Positions 1 to 11,053 of a DNA stretch of 64,000 nucleotides are shown here, piece after piece. Below the pieces are notes generated by a model that was given only the letters and a program-made list of their open reading frames with translations, did not search any database and was not told where the DNA came from. Each line of letters begins with the position of its first letter. The stretch's first letter is position 1. The DNA is taken from contig JACSVZ010000038.1 of the NCBI GenBank assembly GCA_014706295.1, positions 744,001 through 808,000 on the forward strand, in the 5' to 3' direction. A program made the translations under genes and the position numbers. The DNA is from Lycocorax pyrrhopterus obiensis (lineage: Eukaryota; Chordata; Aves; Passeriformes; Paradisaeidae).

Positions 1-745
1 CTCCAAAAATCCCTCCCCGGCTCCATCACCCGGCGAAGCTGGAGCAGCAAATCCTGGGCTGAAGATGCCACCTGCTGGGAGCGGGGCTGGCGGCGCGGGC
101 TCCAACCCCAAGACCCCACAGCCCCACCATGGAGAACCCTTAAAATCCCCCAGCCCTGCCACCCCAACCTTGCCGCGCATCCTCACCACCCCCCTTCCCC
201 GACACCTCACAACCGCACCACGTGGATACCCCAAAACCTCCCGAGCCACACCACCCCAAAATCCTGGCACGGCAGTGCCGCACAGCAGCCCCTGGGGCTT
301 GGGAGCCCGGTGAGGGCCAGGCAGACCCTCTGCTCTCTCAAAAGCTGCAGCCTGGGGAAAACGCCGGCCCTGAACCGAGCCGCAGGTGGGATTCCCAGGG
401 CCCAAAAATCCAGATTGCACCTCTCACCCCCCAAAAACCTCCCCAGCACCGTCCAGCATCCAAGGGGGCAACGTGTGGGAGAAACACCCAACCTGAGAGG
501 GTTCTGCCAAAACGGAACATTCCAGTTCCTTTGTGGCTATTGCAATTTGAAGCGCCTCCTGGGATTTTCACTGGGAATACCCCTTTTTCCTCGTTTCGGG
601 GGACTCAACCTCTCCCCAGCTCATTTTTTCCTCCTCTTTTAATAAATAAATAAATAACTCAGCTTTTGGGCTGATATTTTAAAGCTCGGGAGTCTGGTGA
701 GGGCTGAGTAGAGGGATGAGGAGCCCGGGAGTGGAGGGAAGAAGG
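1..745. other. Non-coding left flank, nothing recognised
   Basis: This stretch is C-rich with many short CCCC runs. Its open frames show no domain or conserved exon that I recognise. If human synteny holds, the next gene to the left would be FSTL3, but none of its cysteine-rich follistatin exons is visible here. I treat the stretch as intergenic DNA upstream of RNF126. Confidence 0.6.
641..656 (+). repeat. (AATA)n short tandem repeat
   Basis: Four consecutive AATA units lie in an otherwise C-rich flank and follow a T-rich stretch. They contain AATAAA hexamers, so they could act as a plus-strand poly(A) signal. No gene ending here is visible, so a simple microsatellite is the safer call. Confidence 0.7.
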
Positions 746-1003
746 AGGGATTGGGGGGGAGGGGGGGTTCCGGGAATCTAGGGTTCCCGGAATTCGGGGG
801 GGGGTCCCGGAATGGGGGGATCCAGTCCCGCTCTCCCTGGCCACGCCCCCTCGCCCTGTATGGCAGAAGCCCCGCCCCCGGACGAGCCCCGCCCCCAAGC
901 CCGTCTCCCCTTCCGCGTTTGCGCCGCGCGGTGTCTCCTGTCCCCCCTCGGCCGCCGTCGGCGCCGCGGCGCGCGCGGGGGGCGGGGCCGGCGGGTAGGG
1001 AAG
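746..1003 (+). promoter_or_regulatory. RNF126: RNF126 CpG-island promoter with G-runs, tandem STAT-like sites and YY1 motif
   Basis: The 260 bp before the RNF126 start are very G+C- and CpG-rich and contain several GC boxes (CCGCCCC and CGCCCCC types around 845-895) but no TATA box. At 746-818 runs of 6-9 G alternate with two palindromic TTCNNNGAA sites (768-776 and 784-792). The start codon is embedded in AAGATGGCGG (1001-1010), a YY1 consensus often found at the start of TATA-less housekeeping genes. Promoter status is inferred from position and composition. Confidence 0.65.
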
Positions 1004-4000
1004 ATGGCGGAGGCGTCGCCGCAGCCGGGCCGGTTCTTCTGCCACTGCTGCTCGGCCGAGATCGCCCCGCGCCTGCCCGTGAGCGGGGGACCAGGGAGAG
1101 TCGCCGGGGGGGGGCCGGGAGCGTGGGCAGGGCCGGGCGGGGGCCCCGAGGAGGCGGGCACGTGGGGGCGAGGCCTGAGGGGCCCAGGGGGCCTGAGCGG
1201 CGGGAGGCGGGGGGGTGCCCTGTGGGGCTCCACCTATGGCACCGGGGCTCGGGGGCGTTGAGAGGGGCTGGGTGGGGTCCGTAGCGAGGGAACGGGACTG
1301 CGGCGACGAGGGGAGAGGGTCTGCGGAGGGAATGGGCCAGCCTGGCCGAGGGGCAGCAGCTGGGCGAGCCGCGGCGGGGGCGGCGCGGCGGGAGGGGCCC
1401 TCGGCGGTTCGAGCGCTCCGGCCGCCCCGCGGAGAACGGCTGGGCCCCGCCGCGGAGCCGGTCTGGCGCGGGAGTCCGTCCGGCAGCAGCCCCAGGGTCC
1501 AGCTGTGACACCCCGAGCCCGAGCAGCCTGACCCCATCCGGTGCCAAGGGAAGCGCCGCGGGGTGGTGGGGGGTTTCTTGGTCGTCTCTCAGGAGGGTTT
1601 AATGAACACCAGAAAAGCCCCGCGGTGGTGGTGGCTGGGGCGCAGGGAGGTGCACGGGTAACACGTAGGCAGAAGTGCTGTGTAGGCACCTGGGCAGGTG
1701 CTTTAATCCCACACCAAAATCCGGCGTGTGCAGAGCTTACCCTGGTGTGGGTGGAAAAGGAGTGTGGGCTGTTGGGGAGGATCTGGTGGATCACTTGTTC
1801 TCCTGCTCGGCTTCCTGAGATGTTTAATGTGGTTTGGAGAGCCTTGCTGGTCTTTTTGTCTTGACAATTTTCACAGCGTCTTGTCCCAAAAGTCATTGCT
1901 GGTCGCTGGCACTCAAGCTGAAAAGCCTCCAAGGGCGAAGCAGAGCTGTCCCTGCTGGGGGTGGTTGGTTTGTGACGCGTGATTTGTCCTTTTGCCCTCT
2001 TGTTTGGGCCAGGGTGGGCCGTGCTGGGGGCTCCCAGCTTGTGTGTAAGAGTGAGGACAAACCCCTGACCGTGCTCCTGCCGAGCACACATGGGCTGTTG
2101 GGCAGGAGCCAGGAGGTAACCTAGAACATCCGTTGTTTATTTCTGTTCAAACACCCTGTGCTGGGCCGTGCTCACATCTGGTTGTGTGCACTTGGCTGGG
2201 CACACCTGGCTGTGCCAGCTGGGCACCCTCGGCCAGACTGGGCCAGGCAGGGAGCGGGTTCTGTGTTTGAGGGCTCAGGGCTGGGTAGCTGTGAGTTCAT
2301 GAACTTGTTTTGGGGATCCAGGTTCACTCGGGTTTCACTCACTGTCTGCAGACTCAGTGACCAGAGCTGCCAAAGGAGGGACTCAAACAGCCCGAGAAAC
2401 AACAAACTTTGACATTTGTGCTGTTCCAGCTGCAGAGGAATGTGCTGATCCCTGTGCTGGGAGCTGGCTGTGAGCGCACAGGCACACACACACACGCACA
2501 CACCACACAGCAGCTTCCTGGAGCGGGCAGCTGAGAGGAGCAGGGTGCTCAGGCCACGGCCATTCACCCCCGTGCCACGTGTGTCCCCACCAGTTTGTGC
2601 TGGTGGGAAGCAAAGCAAAGGGAGTTTCATGGGCAGGGGTTTTATGGGCTGCGGTTTCCTGTGCTCACACAAGAATCCCTGAGCTTGGGACCCTGAGCTC
2701 AAACCTGGTGTCAGTGGTACAGAGACGGTTGTTTCACAGAGGCAGATGGGGAGTCCTGTGTGGGAGAGGGAGCAGCCACCTCTCCCAGTCTGTTTCTGGG
2801 CCTTGGAGCTCCCATATCTCCCTGGGCAGACAGGGCATATGCAGTGGCTCCAGGCTGTGCTCCTTCCCTAGGGCCTTATCGGGGTCGGCTGTTGGGGCCA
2901 GAGGAGCGACCCCAAGGGCCTTATCAGCAGCCTCAGTTCCTTGGGGGAATCCCTCAGTCTGGCTAAGGGCTGTGCCAATTCCAACGCAGCAGCAGCAGCA
3001 AAAGGAAGTGGCATTATTTTTAGAAGCTCTTAAATGCCTTCTGTGCTGAGCCCAGCTCTGCCAGCACAGGGATTTGGGGTGGCGTGTGCCCACTCTGGGG
3101 CAGGGGATGGGGTTGGCTCAGTGGTGCTGCTGCTTCTCGAGCACCAAAAAGCAAAGCAGTTCCCTTTCAGGGTCTCCAGCATTCTGGGCTGCTCTGCCCA
3201 GGACGGGGTGGTTGTAGAGGATAAATTCCTCACTAAGCCCAGGAATTGTGAGGAAGTGGTTGTCACAGGCGCTGCACACTCAGCCTGTCTGTCCTGACAT
3301 GCTCTGTAGTCAGTGCTCGGGGTGCTGGGGTGGTTGCAGGCCTCTGTGGTGAGCTCTGGGTGTGGGAGTGTGAGGTCCTGGCTGCAGAATGACCCGGTGT
3401 GTCCCTGTGTGCTGTGAACCCCAGGCTGTGTTAGTGACAGGGACCGTTCAGCCTCCCTGAGCACCACGACCCTGCCGAGTCCCTGCTGCCATTCCCGCAT
3501 TGTTTCCTGCTCCCCAAAACACGCAGCTGTGCCAAAGTTTGAGGGCTGCTGCGCAGAGAGGTTTGGGGGTTTCACTTTCGCTTCACTGGAACTGCATCAG
3601 CTGCTACCTAATGCTGTGTCTGTACTGGGGATTAATCAGCATCACCCTCATCATTCTTAAGCTGAGCTCTTACAGGCTCAGGCCGAGCTCTGGCCTCGCT
3701 GGCTCAGGAAGGCAAATGTTGGGGTTTGGGGTCTCTCCAGCTCTGGGACCGCAGCATGTGCTGGAGATGGCAGACTGCAGGACCCTCCCACCCCATCACA
3801 CCCTGCAGCTCTGAGGTACCACTTCCTTCTCTCACTCGGTGTGTCTTCTCCTGCAGGACTACATCTGCCCACGGTGTGAGTCTGGTTTTATTGAAGAGCT
3901 TCCCGAGGAGCCGAGGTAATGTGCTGCCCCAGGAGCTGGTGCTCGAGTGAGCTGGGGTTGCTTTGCTCTCTCCCTAGTTCAAAGGCAATGTTTGATATAA

Positions 4001-7000
4001 AATGCACCGTTTCTATTGCTTCTGCCCAAGCTTTGGCTCGTCTTTCCTCACTTTTGGAATACAGTGCTTTGTTGGCAGAGTTAGCATCCACAGGCCAATC
4101 TGCCACGGGAAGGCTGAGCGTCCTCCTGAGCGTTCGATGTCTCTGCTGAGGGGCGGAACAGGAATGGTTTGATTGAAAACAAACCTAAAGAAGTGGTAGG
4201 GAGGCTTTCCCCGTGGTATGTGGTAGCTCTGACCTGATCTGAGTCATCAGGGCAGAGATAACCCCAGAGAGAGGGATCTGGGAATGGGGAGCGCACGGAC
4301 ACCTCAGTGTGAGCGGTGACTGTGTTGGGGATGAACAGCAAAATGTTGTGGCTGAGACTTTGGACTCTGCCCTGGAGCAGCGAGGTCTGCGTTTCTGTGC
4401 TGCGCTGCTGCTGCTGGCAGAAGCAGCAGGAATGTCTTAAAATGTTTCAGTCATGTTTGTGGGGGCCCACCCAACTGTGACCAGCTCCAGAACGGGCCGT
4501 GGGCAGTGCAGGGGCCGGGGGGCAGTGGGTGTTGCTGCCTGCTGATTGTGGTGGTCTGCATGGCCTGGGGCTTCTGCACTGACCAGGTGACGTTTGGTTT
4601 GACCACGCCAACCCTGGAGCCTGAAAATCCATCCTGGCTGATCCTGACTGTTTCGATGATTCCCTGTGACCTTGGGAGAGTCACGTAGTTGCCGAATCTC
4701 AGCGGTTTTGGTACCGTGAGTGCAAAGCTTGGTTCTGAGCAGGAAATGTTTCTGCAGCTCTGAAAGCAGAAGTCTGGCAACATTTAGAGTTTTCTCAATA
4801 TCCTGAGCCGTTGGGTCACGTGCCTCTGCAGTAGAGAAGTTTCTTTGATTCAAGATTAGACTTACGTGTCTTGGGGTCACAGCGATCAGCGTTTGTGCCT
4901 TAAGTCTTCCTGGTGCTCCAGAGGATTAGCTGGTGTGTTTGAGATGGATTGTGGGGGAAATCCTCACTTGATGTCGTGGTTCAGGCACTTCTCTGCAGTC
5001 TCATGAGATCTAATAGAGGGAGAAATGGGTGAGGATGTGGGAAAATGAAAGGTTTGGGAGGGAAAATTGATGTGGGCTATCAGAAAATCAGCAGCTGAGG
5101 GAGGACCAGCTTCTGTTGAGCTGCCTCTGCCCTGGGGTGGGAGGGGAGGGGGCCAGAAAAGCCTTGGAAGCCGCTATGAGAAGATTACCAGTGCTTTTCA
5201 TTCCCCACAGGAATGCTGACAATGAGACCAGCTCCTCTACATCAGCCACTGATCAGAGCAGGCACCCTTTTGAGGTGAGCAAGTCTTTTCTCTCTTCCGA
5301 CACCTTCTGCTTTGCTGTTGGATTGAGTATTTTTCCAATAGTGCATTGTTTAAATGTTCCTCAGATCATGACAGAATTTGGAAAGGAGGAATTAATATCC
5401 TCCATATGCTGCTTCTGTAATCTCCACATACCATATTTTTGCTGCGTGTGTTACGTAGGACCATCACTCGTAGCTGATTCTCGTTGTGAGGGGGCTCAGC
5501 AGGATTTGGAGAGCAGGATTTGGATGTGTTGCTATGCAGTAGCCTCAGCTCGGAAGCAGCAGTGACACACCAAAGAGAAACTAGGGACCTGTGATTATTT
5601 CTGCCTTCATGTGCAGTTCCTGTGTCTGTTCCTCAGTGAGCTGCTGCCGAGGGCGCTGGTCCCAGTGTCACCCCAGGCCTGGGGGTCACTGTGGTGGTTT
5701 CTGGGACACCGTGGGAGCCGAGGGCTGTTCCTCCTCTTGTCACAGTCTGTTCTCTGCATTCCCTCCCTCCCAGAACGTGGATCAGCACTTGTTCACCTTG
5801 CCCCAGGGCTACGGCCAGTTTGCTTTCGGGTTCTTTGACGACAGCTTTGAGTTTCCCTTCGGGTCCAACGTGCAGCCGGAAGACAACCGGGACTCGGAGA
5901 ACCGGCGGGAGCGCGAGCACCAGTCCCGGCACCGCTACGGCGCCAGGCAGCCCCGCGCCCGCCTGGCCACGCGCCGAGCCTCGGGCAGGCACGAGGGTGT
6001 CCCCACGCTGGAAGGGTGAGAACCACTCTGGGGCCTGGGGAGGGAATCCTGTTGTTCCTCACCTTTTCTCCTGGCTTTGGGGAGCAGCATCCCAAAGCTT
6101 CCCAGCACTGCCATGGGTGCCATCTGTGTCCCACCTGAGCCTGTCGGCAGCTGCTGCTTGGGGTTTGTTGGGGCTGTTTCACCTGAGCAGTGATGTGGAC
6201 CATGGCTGGGAGTTTGTCCTGTAGTGGGAAAATATTCCCAGGTCATTGCCAGGTGTTGACAAAATGTTGTACTTGCTGTGAGGGGAAACAGAAGAAAACA
6301 CTGGACAGTGTTTGTGTAAGTGGATCCTGGGAGCCACCTTCCATCATGTCAGGAATTGTCCCCTTACGAACCAAATATTGAAACTTTATCACTGGCTGAT
6401 CATTCTATAAGCTGCAACTGCAATTGCTGTAGGGTATTTTTAATTTTTCCCAACAATGTGACAGTATTCAGCTTATTCAGCCTCTCCCTGCGTGGTGGGG
6501 TGCTGGGCTGGGAGCCAGCAAACTTTAATTCTTACATGGTCCTGGCTTTCTTGTCTTTCAGAATTATCCAGCAGCTGGTCAATGGAATTATTGCACCGAC
6601 CACAATTCCAAACCTAGGCCTGGGCCCTTGGTGAGTTGGAGGATGTGCTGCTCTCTCTGATAGTGTCTCATTGGTGCTCCAGGATGAACTCACTTGCTGT
6701 CCTTGCTCTTCAGGGGAGTCCTGCACTCAAATCCGATGGACTACGCCTGGGGTGCCAACGGCCTGGATGCGATTATCACACAGGTAAAACTGGGGTTTAC
6801 CAGGGTCTCCATCCTCCTGTGTGGTGCTGCAGCACCTGTGGTGGTGCAGGAACGAGGGGCTATGGGGGCAGGAATGGGAAAGGGTCTGCAATGCGGGGTC
6901 CAAGTGCCCTGGCTCAGGAAACGAGTGGATTCTATGTGCTGCTGAGCTCACCTCTCTCTTCTGCCTGCCTGGCCGGTTGTTTTTCCAGTTACTGAATCAG

Positions 7001-8012
7001 TTTGAAAACACTGGACCGCCGCCAGCGGACAAAGAGAAGATCCAGGCCCTCCCCACCATACAGATCACACAGGAGCACGTAGGTACGTGTCTGCTCCACG
7101 GAGTCATGCACAGAGTGCTCCCTGTGTAATGTTTTTCTTGTGACTTGAATTTTGTCTGCTTGTACCTTTGAGGCATAAAACATTTCAAAGTGGGCAGAGA
7201 GCTGAAGGGGCTCTGTTACACTCACACACAAAAAAAAGAGCAGTGTAGGCTGGATGGATTTGCCTCAGGGAGGCTGTGAGAAGTTCAGTGTGGACAGAGG
7301 TGGAAAAGCAGAAGGGAAGGGAAGGATGAGGCATACCCGGGGCAGGGGGAGGTGGGGTGATGGTGCGGGGACTGCAGAGCACTGAGCTTTCCTCCTGGCA
7401 GGGATGGAGCAGTGGTGAGGAAGGGGAGAAGTGGTGGGGATGGGTCCTGAGTCGGGGGCTTTGCGCGTCGTTCTCTCCTCCTTTGCTCAGCTGGGCTTGG
7501 CTTTCCCTGTGTGATGCAGATTCCGGGTTGGAGTGCCCTGTGTGTAAGGAAGACTATACAGTCGGGGAGAACGTGCGGCAGTTACCGTGCAATCACCTGT
7601 TCCACGACGGCTGCATCGTCCCGTGGCTGGAGCAGGTGAGTGCAGGGCACCGCCTGGGGCGTGCAGCACTGGGGGCTTTGTCTGGTCCTGCTCCCCTCTG
7701 TAAATATTTTCCTACCTCCATGATGAGGCCTGAGCACGAGCAGCCTTTGGTCAGAGGATGGAGTGTCATCCCAGCCCATTCCTCGAGTGCTGCTCCCCTA
7801 TTGTGTTTCTAATCCCATTTCCCGTATTTCTTGTTTTGTTTTTTGTCTGCTCCCCAAAGCATGACACGTGTCCCGTCTGCCGGAAAAGTTTAAGTGGACA
7901 AAACACTGCCACAAATCCCCCAGGACTCACAGGGATGAACTTCTCGTCATCCTCCTCCTCCTCCTCTTCCTCCAGCTCACCAAGTAATGAAAACTCATCG
8001 AACAACTCATGA
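1004..8012 (+). CDS. RNF126: E3 ubiquitin ligase RNF126 (9 exons, 313 aa)
   Basis: Coding exons: 1004-1078, 3857-3915, 5211-5274, 5774-6015, 6562-6630, 6714-6783, 6989-7082, 7520-7635 and 7860-8012; all introns are GT-AG and all phases join. The protein starts [16 protein letters not shown]. It has an N-terminal C4 zinc finger (Cys13, Cys16, Cys29, Cys32), which in the family binds the BAG6 ubiquitin-like domain. A C-terminal RING-H2 domain (Cys230, Cys233, Cys248, His250, His253, Cys256, Cys267, Cys270) recruits the E2. Between them are the conserved [15 protein letters not shown] region and a motif around NPMDYAWG. A 12-serine tract (about 292-303) precedes the acidic/Asn-rich end. RNF126 ubiquitinates mislocalised hydrophobic proteins delivered by BAG6 in the cytosol. 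Human RNF126 is of similar length (311-326 aa). All zinc ligands are intact. The paralogue RNF115 is less likely because of the start sequence and the synteny. Confidence 0.96.
1079..3856 (+). other. RNF126 intron 1, with CA microsatellite
   Basis: This 2.8-kb first intron begins inside the CpG island and becomes ordinary non-coding DNA by about 1,550. An interrupted CA repeat lies at about 2482-2510 and a short CAG run at about 2987-3000. The CpG-rich first 450 bp may carry part of the promoter; an E-box CACGTG sits at about 1159-1164. No exon or RNA gene was recognised. Confidence 0.6.
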
Positions 8013-8240
8013 ATCTTAATGCACCCTCTGTCCCCGGGGCCCTTCCACTGTTCCCCCTCCCTCCCTGGCCACCGCGAGCAGCCAAAGGGGCTTCCAGAGC
8101 AGAGCAAGGGGAGGGGACGAGGCAGGAGCAGTGCCCCCAGAATTTCCTTTTGATTTCTGAAGACACGGAGACTCTGGGTCCTTCAGAGATGAGAAGCCTC
8201 AAGTTCTGTGATGAAAAAGGGGGGAAAAGCTCTGTCTGTC

Positions 8241-8246
8241 AATAAA
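8241..8246 (+). terminator. RNF126: RNF126 proximal poly(A) signal
   Basis: An AATAAA hexamer lies 229 bp after the RNF126 stop codon. With the distal signal at 8656 it suggests two alternative 3' UTR lengths (about 0.25 kb and 0.67 kb). Confidence 0.6.
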
Positions 8247-8655
8247 AACATCCTCTTTGCGTGGACTTTACCCATTGCAGTGCGAGGCTGCTGCGCTCCC
8301 CAGCTGGGAACCCCGAGGTGCTGAGCGAGTGATTGAATCCCGAATGGAAAGGTTGTTTGTATGGGTTTGAATCTGAGATCCCTTTCTTTTATTTCTTTTG
8401 CTCCTCTTCCCCTTGGATACTATCTTTTCTGCTTTGGAGATTGAAGTCTAAAATGGAAGCATAAGGATGCTGCCTCCCCCCACAGGATCGCCGTCTGGGG
8501 AGGACCAATAGCTGTCACTGAAACAGGAACTCTCAAGTAGACCCCGGGAATCTTCCCTGTCCCATCTCAAGTCCCATTTATTTCTCTTTATAACCTCGCC
8601 CGCTGATACTCAACACTGAAAGGGGTTTTTATAATCTTAAATTATTACTGTTGTC

Positions 8656-8661
8656 AATAAA
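8656..8661 (+). terminator. RNF126: RNF126 distal poly(A) signal
   Basis: This second AATAAA lies 644 bp past the stop, at the end of an A/T-rich stretch (about 8570-8660) that reads like a conserved 3' UTR. It is the likelier main transcript end. Confidence 0.65.
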
Positions 8662-8689
8662 TGGACATTTCAGCTCTGCGAGCCGTTAT

Positions 8690-10737
8690 GCATGATTTGA
8701 GGAAAGCTACAGGGTAAGGTCTGAGGCCACCAAGCTGTCCTGCCTCCCCCAGGCAGGCTGGGCCTCTCTGAGCCCTCCTGCGTGCTGGGAGCTCCAGTGG
8801 GAGCCACTGCCAGCCTGTGGATCACTGCACAGGTAGCCAAGGATCGCAGCTGGAAGCATCCTCGCCTGGTCTTTTCTATTTTTTACACCTTCTTCCCCTT
8901 ACAGTCCTGCCCCGCTCGCAGCTGGGGCAGGCTGTTCTGCTGGGCCGACACGGGACTGGGTGTGCAGCAGAACGAGGACCAGCAAATCTCATTGTGACCG
9001 AGTAATTACCAGGAAAACAACGTTTTGGAGAAAAAAAATGTATTGCAAAGCTACTTAAAATAGAGCTGATTAAAACAAGGAGAGAGAGACAAATATCCAG
9101 GTATGTTTGTGACTCAGTTTCTGTGACCGAGCTGGAGCTCAGAGAATGACAAGAATGTCGCCAGAGCGGGCAGTAACTCCCTGCCATGTCCCTGCTTCCC
9201 AGGCCCTGAGGCACGAGAGGAGGAGCTCTCACCATCTGTCACTGGGACTCCCTTCCCCTCACAGGGACTTGGGGCGGTCAGGAGGTCTCCTAAAGGGCCG
9301 GGGGTCCCTGGTGGTGCCACATGTTGGGACTGCGCTGTGGCAGAGGCCAGAGCAGACAAGGGAGAACCTGCCCCCCATGGGAGCTGCCAGGGAAGTGGGC
9401 AGAGGGTTTGGCAGTTTGGGGGGGTTCCCTGCCTCTCTCGCGGCTTTTGGGGCCCTGGGAGTGGGCTGGGGCTGCTGGGGAAGGCACTGGCTCCAGCAGA
9501 GTTTGGGTGTCTCTTCTAAAGCAGCATCACCCCAGGACCTGGCCTGCCCACAGGCTTCCTGTGAAGAGATGAGCCTTCTATAGGAGGGGGAAGGATGGTT
9601 TGGCCTTTCTTGAGCCATTTCAGGACACAAGAAATTGGTTTGTTGGAGAAAGTGTCACCAGCTGTGCCGGGGCCAGGGGCTGGCAGGGAGCGACTTGCCC
9701 GGACTGTTTTTCCTCCTTGGCTTGGCCGGGCAGCGTGGCGGCGCCTTTCATCTCACAGGAGGGTTTATCTCGGGACTGGTGTGTCGGGGTTAATGGCTCA
9801 TCCTCTGCCAGGGGTTGAGCCAGAAGCCTGGGCTGGTGAGGTGGGTGGCAGCAAGAAGGTCCCAGCTGAACCTGCGTGTGTCCATCGGCTGACTTGACAC
9901 CGAGGGAAGGCTTTGCTGTTTAGTCACCAAAATGAGAGACCTGGAAAAACCTTCCCTCTCCCACTGTTTGAGCTGTGACAGGGGGTTCCTGGCTCCCCTG
10001 AGCGCACAGGGGTGATTTCTCATGTGAGCAGTGAGCAGTGCTCAGATGGGTTTCAAGTGGGCCAAGCAAAGTCCCGGGTGGGTGGATGGCAGCTGCTGCC
10101 CACCTGGCAGGGGCTCACCACAGTCACCACGTGGTTAATACAGTGGCTGTTCCCTCTCAGACTCGTTTGGAGCTGGTTGGGTCAGAAATGGAACGAGTTT
10201 GGTGGTTTTTGCTGGGGCCATTGCTCTGTGTGACGTGACAGTGACCGGGCTGCTGGGCCTGGCCACAGCGGGCGTGAGGTGGCGCAGGGATGTACCCTGG
10301 CCAGGAGCCTGAGGTGCAGGTGCTATTCCTGGCCATGCTGCCCTCCAGGTGAGGGGCTGGTCCTCACCACTGGCCACTGTCCCAGCCCCATTTTTGTTGG
10401 GGATGATGGCACAGAGCTGGGCTGCAGAACTGACTGGCACTGGCTGTGGCCAGGGGCAGCCCCGGAGCTGTGTCTGCCTGAGGATCCGGGCTGGCTCCTG
10501 CTCCTCCTACTCCCTCCTTTGTGCTGCTGAGCCACCATTGCTGTTCTCCTGCAGGGTGGGTGGGGGTCGATGAAAAGCTGGATGTGGCAAAGGACCAGCT
10601 GGGCTCCCTGCCAATGGCAGCAGGGATGACACTGGTGGCTGCAGCCACAACCACAGAGGAGCCAATCCCTCCCATCCCGAGCCAAGTTCACCATCAAAGC
10701 TCCAAGACCTGCTCCTGTTCCATACCATGAACACAGC
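8690..10737. other. Intergenic gap between RNF126 and FGF22 3' ends
   Basis: About 2 kb separate the two convergent genes. A small A-rich patch lies at 9005-9095. The rest is G-rich non-coding DNA with no recognisable exon, RNA gene or transposon fragment. Confidence 0.55.
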
Positions 10738-10743
10738 TTTAAT
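10738..10743 (-). terminator. FGF22: Probable FGF22 poly(A) signal (ATTAAA)
   Basis: On the minus strand this reads ATTAAA, the commonest variant poly(A) signal, 311 bp downstream of the FGF22 stop. No minus-strand AATAAA was found between it and the stop. Confidence 0.45.
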
Positions 10744-10942
10744 TGCCACAGGTGCTCGGGCACAGACAACCTGCTGGTACATCCCAGCTCTGCAGAGATG
10801 CCAGCAGCAGATGCTAGCTCCTGCTCTGGCCACGCTCCCCAGCTGCACCGCAATGGCTCCGCGCCGGGGGAACAGTGGAAGAGCCACAGCCCCGCACGGC
10901 TGAGTCTGGATCATCTGCCTTCCACCTCCATCCTCTGCTGTG

Positions 10943-11030
10943 CATTAAAAATAAAGCAATAAATAGCAAAAAATAGATATGTACATAAATAAAAGAACCC
11001 TTTTTGTTTTGTTTTTTTTTTCCTACAGGA
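10943..11030 (-). promoter_or_regulatory. FGF22: AU-rich element in FGF22 3' UTR
   Basis: Starting about 24 bp past the FGF22 stop, the minus strand is a polypurine A-run followed by repeated AUUUA pentamers, including two overlapping UAUUUAU-type cores (+ strand ATAAATA at about 10958-10964 and 10984-10990). This fits a class II AU-rich instability element, as seen in growth-factor mRNAs. The + strand reading is a cluster of AATAAA hexamers, so a role in + strand 3' processing is an alternative. Confidence 0.5.
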
Positions 11031-11053
11031 CCGTCTGGAGCTGCCCGCGGCGT

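Noticed and set aside
639..1547. 300-codon minus-strand open frame over the RNF126 CpG island
   Set aside because: Pro/Arg/Ala-rich low-complexity translation, typical of a stop-poor GC-rich shadow, with no recognisable domain; it overlaps the RNF126 promoter and exon 1.
6926..6938. CR1 transposon 3' end (ATTCTATG)
   Set aside because: Only a single copy of the octamer occurs, with no flanking CR1 similarity that I can recognise.
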